Of a stretch of 52,697 bases of DNA, positions 45,314 through 52,697 are shown piece after piece. The notes beneath the pieces were generated by a model. That model worked only from the letters and a program-made list of their open reading frames with translations, was not told where the DNA came from and searched no databases. Numbering within the stretch: the first letter of the stretch is position 1; every line of letters starts with the position of its first letter. The translations under genes and the position numbers were made by a program. Source of the DNA: Brasilonema sp. UFV-L1. Its GTDB lineage: Bacteria > Cyanobacteriota > Cyanobacteriia > Cyanobacteriales > Nostocaceae. Location: contig NZ_QMEA01000025.1 of assembly GCF_012912105.1 (NCBI RefSeq), positions 4,757 through 57,453 on the forward strand, read 5' to 3'.

Positions 45314-45447
45314 ATCAGTTTTATTTCCCTGCACTCTGTCCCCCTTCTGTACCCAATATTTTGCACCCTCTTGTGTTAAAGCTACCTAATGCAATTACGA
45401 TCACAACAATGGCAGTGGTAGTTGCCCAGTTGTGAATCTGGGAGCAT

Positions 45448-45475
45448 CCCAAATGTTCAAATTTGGGTGTTTTGT
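45448..45475 (+). terminator. Terminator of the rimP-infB operon
   Basis: CCCAAAT (45448-45454) pairs with ATTTGGG (45461-45467) around GTTCAA and is followed by TGTTTTG. It stands 165 bp after infB, the first convincing hairpin downstream. Confidence 0.65.
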
Positions 45476-45968
45476 ATTGTTAAGAAAGATGTGACTAATG
45501 GATAGCTTCCAGTAGGCAGAGCGTTGTTTGCTATTCTAAAGATAGAATAGAAGATAGACATAGAAAAATTTAAAAAATTATCAGTTTAAGACGAAAAGCG
45601 CAAAACTCTGTGTTTTTAGACTACAGTGTAGCGCGATTCCCTGATTTTAATCAGCGTCAAAATGCTAAACTTGCCCAACCCTGAAAGGGGAACGGCACGC
45701 AACTGTGCCGCAGAGAGCGTTAGCGCAGCGCCCCTGGAAAGGCTGGCGAGTACCGTGTTGCCTGCCACAGCTATAAGCAGTAAGTTTCTACTGGGCTATT
45801 TCCGTGAGTAGGGTCCCAGTTTTAGTGTCCAATCAGACAGAATTCGTTTCCACAGAAATATTACCTTAAAAGAATTAGTAAGATGATACGGTCTTAGAGT
45901 CCAGCTTCATGAAAGTAGCCTCTAAAGGCTCATATTTGCTCATATTTGAAACTAAGGAACAAGGAACT
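45476..45968. other. Spacer upstream of the 65-residue gene, partly structured
   Basis: No gene seen. Around 45685-45745 there is CTGAAAGGGGAACGGCACGC and a GAGCGTTAGCGCAGCGCC repeat, and around 45760-45830 several short complementary segments (GGCTGGCGAGTACC). The layout is suggestive of a folded RNA but I do not recognise any known RNA family. The last ~60 bp in front of 45969 are an in-frame extension (from ATG 45909) that I do not favour as coding. Confidence 0.4.
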
Positions 45969-46166
45969 ATGGCTCAAATTCAAACTTCTAGAGATTACCA
46001 ATTTACTGCTGATACTGAGATTTGGGATAACTTAAAGTGCGCGATCGCAACAAGTTCCGGTTTCCAACGCTGGTTACTAGAACGTGATGCACAATTTCAA
46101 AATCTACGCCTTGAAGAACAAGTACAGCGCTATTTGCGAGAGACATTAGAAACATTAGCTTACTAA
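45969..46166 (+). CDS. Small conserved-looking cytosolic protein
   Basis: The 65-residue protein MAQIQTSRDYQFTADTEIW begins at ATG 45969 with AAGGAACAAGGAACT as ribosome-binding region. It is acidic, with a C-terminal helix RLEEQVQRYLRETLETL. No motif with known function is visible; it resembles small uncharacterised proteins of filamentous cyanobacteria. An upstream ATG at 45909 is in frame but the extra 20 residues look arbitrary. The stop is followed at once by the left end of a MITE. Confidence 0.65.
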   Translation: MAQIQTSRDYQFTADTEIWDNLKCAIATSSGFQRWLLERDAQFQNLRLEEQVQRYLRETLETLAY

Positions 46167-46284
46167 AACACCGATTCAGTATTGAGAATTTTGACGAAAA
46201 AACCCGGTTTCTTATGGTTTAGCCAACGATCAATTGGTCTTCCTGAGGAGTATTCCGGGTTTTTAGCATTAGTGAATCGGTGTT
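46167..46284. mobile_element. MITE with AACACCGATTCA terminal inverted repeats
   Basis: AACACCGATTCA (46167-46178) and TGAATCGGTGTT (46273-46284) are exact inverse complements. Inside, AAAAACCCGG near 46198 and CCGGGTTTTT near 46256 form a second inverted pair. The 118-bp element begins directly after the TAA of the preceding gene. CTA flanks both sides (46163-46165 and 46285-46287), possibly a target duplication. No coding frame. Confidence 0.85.
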
Positions 46285-46922
46285 CTAGTCATAAGTCTTT
46301 GTTAAAGACAAACAGACACATCACTAAGTCAGCAAATCTTATCAATTTCCTTGTCAGTGGCGGAGTTTACGAGCAGCGCTTTTCCAATCTTTACCCATCA
46401 ACTTCGACTTCCGAAGTTATGTCATTTTGAATGATTTCTATCAATGTCATTTGCTCATTTTTGCTTTTTTGAAAGTATTAAAGCAGAGCACAAAGCTTGT
46501 CGGTTTGCTTTTCTTGAGGGTGTATGAATCACTCTTGCAAGTTGGTTTAAAAGAGCGTCACAAATTGTGATGTTAAATACTATGTCCAAAATCACCCTTA
46601 AGCTTATATCCTAACCCCGATCCCTAACCCCCGAAAACCCGGTTCCTCAAAAAAAACCGGGTTTCCTTTTGAGTTGTATACGGATGAGTGGTATTAAATC
46701 TAGAAGAAAGGTTTAGGAAGAGTTCGCTCGGTGTAAGGAAGTCCGAAATATTCTTACACCGAAAAATTCGTGTCGATATGCAAACTAGATGTGAAAAAGT
46801 GTAAAAAATTCTGTTTTTCACCTAGGAACCCAGATGTCAATGTACTGGTCTTCGGATATAGTTTGCATGAGTTTTACAGCAACGCCTGCTGTTATAGACA
46901 TTTGATTCAAGTAACACTATTT
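46285..46922. other. Spacer upstream of the SLH protein gene, with AACCCGG palindrome
   Basis: No gene is supported. The palindrome AAACCCGG (46635-46642) / CCGGGTTT (46657-46664) is another member of the AAACCSGGTTT family, and is followed by CCTTTT. It could terminate transcription. Further on, a frame open from 46770 into the next gene is not used as a start because the signal peptide begins at 46923 or later. Confidence 0.5.
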
Positions 46923-48638
46923 ATGCGCATCATTGATAATAAAATGAAACATCAGGGATTTGATACTCCGCAAAAGCAAAATTTTTGCATTCAAACTGGT
47001 AAACGCCTTGCATTTACCTTGTCTTTACCAACAGGATTAACCGCTTTCTTTTTAGTTTCTGGTGGGTTTATACTACCGGGTTCTGAGGTGAATGCTGGTG
47101 CTATTCACAGCAAAGGTAGCGCTCCAACTATTACGGCGCAAGCTCCTACAGCAGCAACCGTTATTTACGTCAATCCACAAACTGGTACAGATAGTACTGG
47201 TGCTGGTAACTCGGAAGCAACGCCATACAAAACCATCACTTATGCTCTTAATCAAGCCCAAAGCGGTACAGTTATCCAACTTGCTCCTGGTACTTATAAC
47301 CAAGAAAGTGGAGAAACTTTTCCACTTTTGGTCAAACCAGGTGTGACGTTACGCGGTGATGAATCGACTAAAGGTCAGGCAGTCTTGATTACAGGTAGTG
47401 GTGTTTACATTAGTCCCACATTTGCCCGTCAGAATATGACGATTCGTGCTGATAAAGATAGTGTGATCACAGGAATAACAGTCACCAACCCAGAACAACG
47501 TGGCACTGGTATATGGGTAGAATCTACTAATCCTATCATCACAAATAGTACGTTTACCAATAGTATACGAGATGGTATTTTTGTTACGGGTCAAGGTAAT
47601 CCAAAAATAGAAAATAATGTCTTTGTTCAAAACAAAGGCAACGGGATTTCAGTTGCTAAATCTGCCATTGGAGAGATTCGGAATAATTTATTTCAGGACA
47701 CAGGTTTTGGTTTAGCAATAGGTGGTAATTCCACACCCTTAGTAGAAGGAAACCAGATTATCGAAAACCAAGATGGTCTGTTTATCTCCGAGTCAGCCAA
47801 GCCAGTACTGCGTAAAAATGTCATTCAAAAGAACAAGCGTGATGGTATAGTCGTGATCACTAATGCTGCACCTGACCTTGGCACCGCTGAAAATCCCGGC
47901 GGTAACTTGATCCGCAGCAACACCCGTCATGACGTGAATAATAGCAAGGGTAATAATACTATTGTCGCGATCGGCAATGACATAGATCCCAAGCGCATTA
48001 CTGGTCAAGTCGAATTTGTAGCCGCCACGGTTGAACCACCTGCTGGTGGTCCAGTTGCGTTTAAAGATTTGCCAGCAAATTATTGGGCAAAAGGCTATAT
48101 CGAAGCTCTAGCCTCTAAGAATATTATTGCTGGATTTCCCGATGGAACTTTTAAACCTGATGAACCTGTCACCCGTGCTCAATTCGCCGCCATTGTGACC
48201 AAAGCCTTTGCACCCACTGCTAAGCGTCAAGTTATTAACTTCAGCGACGTTGCCAGCAATTTCTGGGGTTTCCAAGTCATTCAATCTGCATACAAAGGTG
48301 GCTTTGTTTCTGGGTATCCTGACCGTACCTTTAAACCACAGCAACAAATTCCACGAGTACAGGTACTTGTCTCCTTAGCAAGCGGCTTGGGCTTATCTGC
48401 GAATAATCAGAACGTTCTTTCTGTATATAGCGATGCTTCCCAGATTCCTAATTATGCTACCAATTCAGTAGCAGCAGCCACTGCACGGCAACTCGTGATA
48501 AATTACCCCACAGTTGGGCAGTTAAATCCCAATCGTCAGGCGACTCGGGCAGAAGTTGCTGCTTTCGTTTACCAAGCACTGGTTAGTAGAGGAAGCGCTC
48601 AAGCAATTCCTTCACCATATTTGGTCAGAGTTCCGTAA
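46923..48638 (+). CDS. DUF1565 beta-helix protein with S-layer homology (SLH) domains
   Basis: The 571-residue product (from ATG 46923; ATG 46944 is equally possible) has a signal-like hydrophobic stretch (LAFTLSLPTGLTAFFLVSGG). A DUF1565 right-handed beta-helix follows (about 75-330; IYVNPQTGTDSTGAGNSEATPYKTI, LAPGTYN, PLLVKPGVTLRGDE) with repeated short turns such as GDGIFVTGQGNPKIENNVF. Three SLH units make up the C-terminus (about 375-560; FKDLPANYWAKGYIEALASK, IIAGFPDGTFKPDEPVTRAQFA, FSDVASNFWGFQVIQSAYKG). SLH domains bind secondary wall polymers or peptidoglycan, so the protein is cell-surface or periplasmic. A hairpin terminator follows. Confidence 0.92.
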   Translation: MRIIDNKMKHQGFDTPQKQNFCIQTGKRLAFTLSLPTGLTAFFLVSGGFILPGSEVNAGAIHSKGSAPTITAQAPTAATVIYVNPQTGTDSTGAGNSEATPYKTITYALNQAQSGTVIQLAPGTYNQESGETFPLLVKPGVTLRGDESTKGQAVLITGSGVYISPTFARQNMTIRADKDSVITGITVTNPEQRGTGIWVESTNPIITNSTFTNSIRDGIFVTGQGNPKIENNVFVQNKGNGISVAKSAIGEIRNNLFQDTGFGLAIGGNSTPLVEGNQIIENQDGLFISESAKPVLRKNVIQKNKRDGIVVITNAAPDLGTAENPGGNLIRSNTRHDVNNSKGNNTIVAIGNDIDPKRITGQVEFVAATVEPPAGGPVAFKDLPANYWAKGYIEALASKNIIAGFPDGTFKPDEPVTRAQFAAIVTKAFAPTAKRQVINFSDVASNFWGFQVIQSAYKGGFVSGYPDRTFKPQQQIPRVQVLVSLASGLGLSANNQNVLSVYSDASQIPNYATNSVAAATARQLVINYPTVGQLNPNRQATRAEVAAFVYQALVSRGSAQAIPSPYLVRVP

Positions 48639-48649
48639 TTGAAAAGTTA

Positions 48650-48690
48650 AAAGCGCCATGACTCACAAGTTGTTTGTCTGGCGCTTTGTA
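48650..48690 (+). terminator. Terminator of the SLH protein gene
   Basis: AAAGCGCCA (48650-48658) pairs exactly with TGGCGCTTT (48679-48687); the loop is 20 nt. Only a short T-run (in the stem) and GTATCTTG follow, but position right after the stop (48636-48638) supports the call. Confidence 0.7.
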
Positions 48691-49253
48691 TCTTGTTATA
48701 AAGAATTTTAGCTTTATATTCAGGGTCTTTATATAAGCTGACCCCGTTTGAACAACTTTTAGTTTCTCAGTAAATCCGCCGAGTTTGAAATTTCCTAATA
48801 TTATTTTTATTTTTTCTCGCTTTGTATTTCGTAAGTTGAAGAAATCTGAATTTTTGTGATTTTGAATGTGATTTTGAAAAATAAAGTTCAGGGATATCTT
48901 TATTTTCGGAACTGGAAACTCTGGCATAGATACAGGCAATCTCATGGACAAGGTGCGGATTTTGCTCACCGGGGGAATGACTGGAGAAATGGGCGAAACC
49001 CCTAATTTTTTCGCATACTCCGATAGCTTCATGGCAATCTTATATTTCCATGAAGCCCTCCGCTCCGCATATGGCGTTCGTGCTGCCTCACCCCAGCACT
49101 GTCCTCCCCAACGCATCAAGGAGACAAGGAAGGCGAGGGAAATATAAAGTGCAATGTTACAAAGAATTGGTATCTTAAAAATTAGGTGTTCCAGAGCAGG
49201 AAAAAATTCCCTTTGCTCAACAAGAGAAAGAACTGTCTAGTCGATATCAATAT
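48691..49253. other. Spacer between convergent genes, no gene supported
   Basis: The left half (48700-48940) is AT-rich. Around 48945-49145 a GC-richer block contains repeat-like phrases (CATGAAGCCCTCCGCTCCGC, then CCTCCCCAACGC). Frames of 67 and 164 codons cross this block in opposite directions, have no recognisable motif and end inside repeats, so they are not called. Confidence 0.5.
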
Positions 49254-50534
49254 TTATGAGAATAAGTGTTTTCTGAATTCAAAAGCTGCTGATGCATCTG
49301 GAATTTCCCTTGCCAAAAACTCAACAAATTGGTAATGCGAGATGTTAGGAGTTTGCGCCAGGATTTCTTCCACAACTAGGCTTGCTATTGGTCCAATATA
49401 GTAAGCTAGCTCTTGCTGACAACGTTGTATGAAAGCTGGATTGAGTAAGGATTGTTGTGGTTGTGGCTGTGGTTGTGGCTGTGGTTGTGGCTGTGGTTTA
49501 ACCACAGGAAATTGCTGCTGAGGAGACCAACTTCTAGCTGAACTAACTATAGTCTCTGGATATTGGTTAGGTGGCTGGCTCATTGTCATTCCAGGCTGAG
49601 CTTTCTCCTCAATAACAGTGACAGGCAAATCAACAACACTTGATTGTGACATCACTTGAAACTGTCCAAAACGCTCTAAATCTGCTAAAGCTTCATTTGA
49701 GGATTGGTATCGCTGCCTTGGCGTATCTGCTAGCAGTTTATCGAGTACTCTGGCAAAATCATTGCTGATATTGGTGTAAGAACGCCATCTCCACTCCAAA
49801 GAATACTGATCCATAAGAAAAGATGGATCTCTACCTGTAAGTAATACAACTGCAGTCACACCCAAAGCATAAAGGTCACTGCTAGGAGAACACAACCCCA
49901 AGCTGATTTGTTCGCGGGGAGCATATCCTACTTTGCCCACAAGTGACATTTTGCCCACAAAAGTCATGTGGTAAGGTGTGGTTCCTTCATTAAAGTTAAC
50001 TATCTGCTTTCCCACACCAAAATCAATCAGCACCGGCAAATTCTTGCCCTCAGGTAACATGATGTTATCAGGAGAAATATCTCGATGGATGATGTTGTGT
50101 TGGTGAACATATTGCAAGACAGGTAACAGATTCTTTAGCCACGGTATAACTTCAATTTCAGTAAAAGTTCGTCCCAAGCTTTGTCGTTCTCGTAAAAGAG
50201 CTGAATATGTTTTACCATCAACAAACTCTTGTACTAAAAAAAGCCGACCATCCCCTTCAAAACAAGCCAAAAAACGAGGAATTTGAGGGTGTTCCAACTG
50301 GTGAAGGATTTTTGCTTCTCTTTTAAATAAATTGCGACATTTTTCTAAGGCATTCTCCCCTGAACCCGTAGGTGCAAACTCTTTGAGGACACATGCTTCG
50401 TTAAAGCGACGAGTATCAAACGCCAAGTATGTTCTTCCTAATCCCCCCTGTCCTAACAGTTTTTGAATAATATAACGATTATCAATCATCGTCCCAGAAG
50501 GAATTTCTGCTTTTACTATGGGAGACTGAGACAT
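49254..50534 (-). CDS. Serine/threonine protein kinase with PQ linker and cyanobacterial C-terminal domain
   Basis: The 426-residue protein has a Hanks-type kinase domain (about 18-290): LLGQGGLGRTYLA glycine loop, catalytic loop NIIHRDISPDNIMLP, IDFGVGKQIV and VGKVGYAPREQISLG. The catalytic loop has Ser for the more usual Lys (HRDISPDN rather than HRDIKPEN), a variant seen in many cyanobacterial kinases. A linker of PQ dipeptides (about 350-365, from the 12-bp DNA repeat near 49455-49500) leads to a ~70-residue C-terminal helical domain (LNPAFIQRCQQELAYYIGPIASL to FEFRKHLFS). It is cytosolic, with no membrane helix. It lies downstream of the PhnD-like gene on the same strand. Confidence 0.93.
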   Translation of the reverse strand: MSQSPIVKAEIPSGTMIDNRYIIQKLLGQGGLGRTYLAFDTRRFNEACVLKEFAPTGSGENALEKCRNLFKREAKILHQLEHPQIPRFLACFEGDGRLFLVQEFVDGKTYSALLRERQSLGRTFTEIEVIPWLKNLLPVLQYVHQHNIIHRDISPDNIMLPEGKNLPVLIDFGVGKQIVNFNEGTTPYHMTFVGKMSLVGKVGYAPREQISLGLCSPSSDLYALGVTAVVLLTGRDPSFLMDQYSLEWRWRSYTNISNDFARVLDKLLADTPRQRYQSSNEALADLERFGQFQVMSQSSVVDLPVTVIEEKAQPGMTMSQPPNQYPETIVSSARSWSPQQQFPVVKPQPQPQPQPQPQPQQSLLNPAFIQRCQQELAYYIGPIASLVVEEILAQTPNISHYQFVEFLAREIPDASAAFEFRKHLFS

Positions 50535-50848
50535 AACACCGCACTCCTAGGCATCTTAGCTATTGTCTTTATGAAAATTTGGTATTTTTAAGCAAAAAAA
50601 ACTCTATTACGTCAAAATTTTAATAAATTGATTCTTTAGATTGTCTATCATAACTACACAACAACACACTGTATTTCCAGCAATAGCAGTTTGTCACAGG
50701 ATAGACTACATATACTATATAAGTTTATTCATCGTTACTCCAATCTCTTGACAATTTAATAATATATCGGCATGTTTTTCCAAAAAAACGCCAAGAAATG
50801 ATTAATTTTTATGAAGTCGTCTGAGTTAACGACTTGTCCATCAACCTT
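50535..50848. other. Spacer between the PhnD-like and kinase genes, AT-rich
   Basis: The 314-bp gap contains no gene and no hairpin that I can identify. Because both genes run leftwards, it should hold the kinase promoter. The width argues against tight cotranscription. Confidence 0.5.
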
Positions 50849-51739
50849 CTATTGACTGGTAGATTTTTGATCGAGCAAAACAGCAGGTGTTTTCTTGACT
50901 TGTGCTTCAAGAGGTCTGACTTTATCTATGATTTTAATAAATTGCTCGTAGTTAGGTACTGGTGCTGTAGGGATGTAACCAGCATCTGCTACGATATCTC
51001 CGGGTGCTTGGTTCATTGCTTTTTGAATCTGTTGCTGTTGATTGCGTTCCACAGTTGGTGCTAGTAAAACAACTGCTGAAGGAATTGACCGACTAGTGTG
51101 TAAAATCCTGAACTTGGTTGTACTAAACTCTCGTTGATAAAGCTCAAAATCTGTTTGAGATAATGCGCCAGCATCAACGCTACCTTCGCTGAGCCACTGT
51201 AATACTGTTTTGGGAGTAGGAGCAAAACGGATTTGAGCAAGAGTTAAACCATATAAATCGTACAGAGGAACATAATAGCCAGTAGCAGAACCCAATATTC
51301 CCAAAGCAACAGTTTTATTAGCTAGCTCTGCTATTTTTTTTATTGGTTTCTCATCTCGGACTATCAGTAGAGAGCGTTGTCTACGACTTGTTCCCTCCAT
51401 AGAGAACAGAGGAGTGTAAAGTTCTTTGCTAATTGCTATTGCTGCTAAACCGGGAGGCGCAAAAACAATTTCCCAATTTTGGCGCTGAATTTGCTCTAAA
51501 GCTTGCAATTCGTTGTAAGCTGGTTCCAATTCTACAATCGATTGAGTTTGTCTTGCTATATAGTCTTTGAAACGCTCGTACTTATCTATAGAAACGGCTC
51601 CTTCGCCGTAACTGACCACACCTACAGTCAGTTTTTCGGAGTTAATGTCTTCTTGTTTGTTACTGCATCCAGTTCCAACTAACCCCATAAGTATTAGGAA
51701 ATGAATGACCCAAAAACATCGTAAAATAATGGTTCTCAT
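50849..51739 (-). CDS. PhnD/SsuA-like periplasmic substrate-binding lipoprotein
   Basis: The 296-residue protein has a signal peptide with lipobox LVGTGC (about residues 21-26), so it is a membrane-anchored lipoprotein. The domain (about 37-260) matches phosphonate-type binding proteins: LTVGVVSYGEGAVSIDKYER, ELQALEQIQRQNWEIVFAPPG, IAELANKTVALGILGSATGYY, and VDAGALSQTDFELYQRE. It has no adjacent phosphonate permease genes. In this setting, beside a kinase and an FHA-ABC gene, it may act as a ligand sensor rather than a nutrient carrier (inference). The C-terminus is a short charged tail. Confidence 0.85.
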   Translation of the reverse strand: MRTIILRCFWVIHFLILMGLVGTGCSNKQEDINSEKLTVGVVSYGEGAVSIDKYERFKDYIARQTQSIVELEPAYNELQALEQIQRQNWEIVFAPPGLAAIAISKELYTPLFSMEGTSRRQRSLLIVRDEKPIKKIAELANKTVALGILGSATGYYVPLYDLYGLTLAQIRFAPTPKTVLQWLSEGSVDAGALSQTDFELYQREFSTTKFRILHTSRSIPSAVVLLAPTVERNQQQQIQKAMNQAPGDIVADAGYIPTAPVPNYEQFIKIIDKVRPLEAQVKKTPAVLLDQKSTSQ

Positions 51740-51933
51740 TAGCTAATGACAATTTCCGGAAAATTCTCTTAAAATCGGGACATTTTGATTATCGCTATTT
51801 CAAGTCCTTAATATAAGAATTCATATAAAAGTTAATTTTTCATAATGCTTATGTTGCCATTTGAAAATATTTAGTTGACGAACAGAGATTGTTTGAGATC
51901 ATCATGAGAAATAACAGTTCCTCAACCAATTGA

Positions 51934-52697
51934 ATGAATGGTAGCTTTGAACAAGCGACGCTTGTTAGTCCTCAACCTTATTTAGAACTAAATAGTCAAG
52001 ATTTAACCCTTCGACTTAACCTCAAAAAAGATATCCATCGTTTAGGACGCGGTGTAAAAAATGTTTACCCACGGGGTCTTACACGTATCAAAAACAGCCA
52101 GCCCTGTATTTTGTTGATCTGTCAGCACCCACGAGTACTCGTTCTTAGAGGGCTTAGAGGGCTGGCTGTTTTTGAAGGGGACAATGCGTCAACGAGTAGG
52201 CGCGAGGGAAACGATGTCCTTGTTTCAAGCCCCCAACTTATGGTATGGGGTTCTTAATTTTGAATTTTGAATTTTGAATTTTGAATTCCCCGAAGGGGGT
52301 TGACATCTGGTTCAGTATACCTGAATGCGGACAACTTGCGGCAAAACTGGGCGGTGTATCGTTCGCAAATTGGTTATGTTTCTCGGGATGACATTGTGCA
52401 TCCCGACTTGACAGTAGAAGAGGTTATTTCCTACGCTTGCAAATTGCGACTACCGCCAGATACGAATGTTAAGCAAATCGTTGAGACAACTCTAGAGCAA
52501 ATAAAGTTGAGTCACGTTAGACATAACTTTATTCGCAATCTCAGTGGTGGACAGCGTAAACGCGTTAGCATTGGTGTGGAATTATTAGCTGATCCCAAAC
52601 TGTTCTTCCTCGACGAACCGACTTCTGGTCTTGATCCCGGCTTAGACAAAGAAATGATGAGGTTATTGCGGGCTAGGAACTGTAACTTAATATCTAG
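51934..52697 (+). pseudogene. FHA-ABC (ABCG-like) transporter gene, disrupted (runs off window)
   Basis: The first 39 codons (MNGSFEQATLVSPQPYLELN to HRLGR, ending at about 52050) match the start of cyanobacterial FHA-domain ABC proteins. The rest of the FHA domain and the Walker A region are missing. After about 270 bp of repeat DNA, ATPase coding resumes at about 52321: QIGYVSRDDIVHPDLTVEEV (Q-loop region), NLSGGQRKRVSIGVELLADP (signature) and LFFLDEPTSGLDPGLD (Walker B). At the right edge the sequence leaves the expected LLRxLADQGxTVI pattern (LLRARNCNLIS), suggesting more damage. The two parts are in different contexts with stops between (the first frame ends at 52257). Without Walker A no functional ATPase can result, unless an assembly error is involved. 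Confidence 0.82.
52051..52320. mobile_element. Repeat insert replacing the FHA/Walker A segment
   Basis: AAAAACAGCCAGCCCT (52090-52105) and AGGGCTGGCTGTTTTT (52158-52173) are perfect 16-bp inverted repeats, 52 bp apart. Further right, TTTTGAATTTTGAATTTTGA (about 52255-52288) is a heptamer run followed by CCCCGAAGGGGGTTGAC. The composite of the latter two parts occurs inverted at 35943-36008. No frame with a known product. Confidence 0.8.

Noticed and set aside
45680-45830. Known structured RNA (6S, SRP or similar) before the 65-residue gene
   Set aside because: No signature of a known RNA family was recognised; part of it is a dispersed GCGTTAGCGCAGC repeat.
48625-49119. A 164-codon minus-strand frame after the SLH gene
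   Set aside because: It crosses the terminator hairpin and repeat-like DNA, has no ribosome-binding site and no motif.

Overview
The window looks like chromosomal DNA of a filamentous cyanobacterium, probably Nostocales. This rests on HIP1-type octamers (GCGATCGC and near variants) scattered through genes on both strands, a bicarbonate-transport candidate (ictB), a kdp operon with the short cyanobacterial KdpD, a lumenal-type cyclophilin, Ser/Thr kinases with WD40 repeats, a DUF3493 protein, and many heptanucleotide tandem arrays and small palindromic elements between genes. No species can be named from the sequence alone.

Layout. Positions 1-4.25 kb are accessory and eroded: the 3' part of a NACHT/HEAT gene carrying an in-frame repeat, a Uma2 nuclease, and an MNT-HEPN pair whose HEPN toxin gene is cut by a 393-bp repeat cassette and also frameshifted. 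Positions 4.4-17.2 kb are mostly housekeeping and signalling: response regulator + era, a deacylase-like M14 protein, a degenerate GAF histidine kinase, ictB, a small WGxxGxxG protein, smpB, two tandem rhomboid proteases, a lipoprotein cyclophilin and a phosphoribosyltransferase. Positions 17.6-23.6 kb hold kdpA-kdpB-kdpC-short kdpD, followed by anmK. Positions 25.1-26.0 kb are a graveyard with a CHAT-TPR relic. Then come an M14 carboxypeptidase, a response regulator, pcrA, tRNA-Thr(CGT), DUF3493, a haem-motif DUF3365 sensor, a kinase-WD40 protein, a ClpP-fold SDH protease, a peptidoglycan-binding protein and an unknown membrane protein with a voltage-sensor-like segment. Positions 38.7-45.3 kb are the conserved rimP-nusA-ylxR-infB translation/transcription operon, here with repeat-filled spacers and a terminator-like leader. 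The right end carries a DUF1565-SLH surface protein, a second Ser/Thr kinase, a PhnD-like lipoprotein and a broken FHA-ABC transporter gene that runs off the window.

The main theme of the hunt is repeat-driven gene erosion. Conflict or signalling genes (NACHT, HEPN, CHAT-TPR, FHA-ABC) are invaded, cut or fused at dispersed repeats, while the housekeeping genes are intact. The dispersed repeats fall into three kinds: 7-bp-period arrays of at least six different sequences, non-autonomous palindromic elements with clear terminal inverted repeats (one with a TA duplication, nested inside a heptamer array), and REP-like palindromes. No CRISPR array, rRNA, complete insertion sequence or intact prophage gene was seen. 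I did not find a clearly new multi-gene system. The best candidates for new biology are the kinase-PhnD-FHA/ABC neighbourhood, the histidine-less kinase, the 483-residue membrane protein and the nusA-infB leaders.
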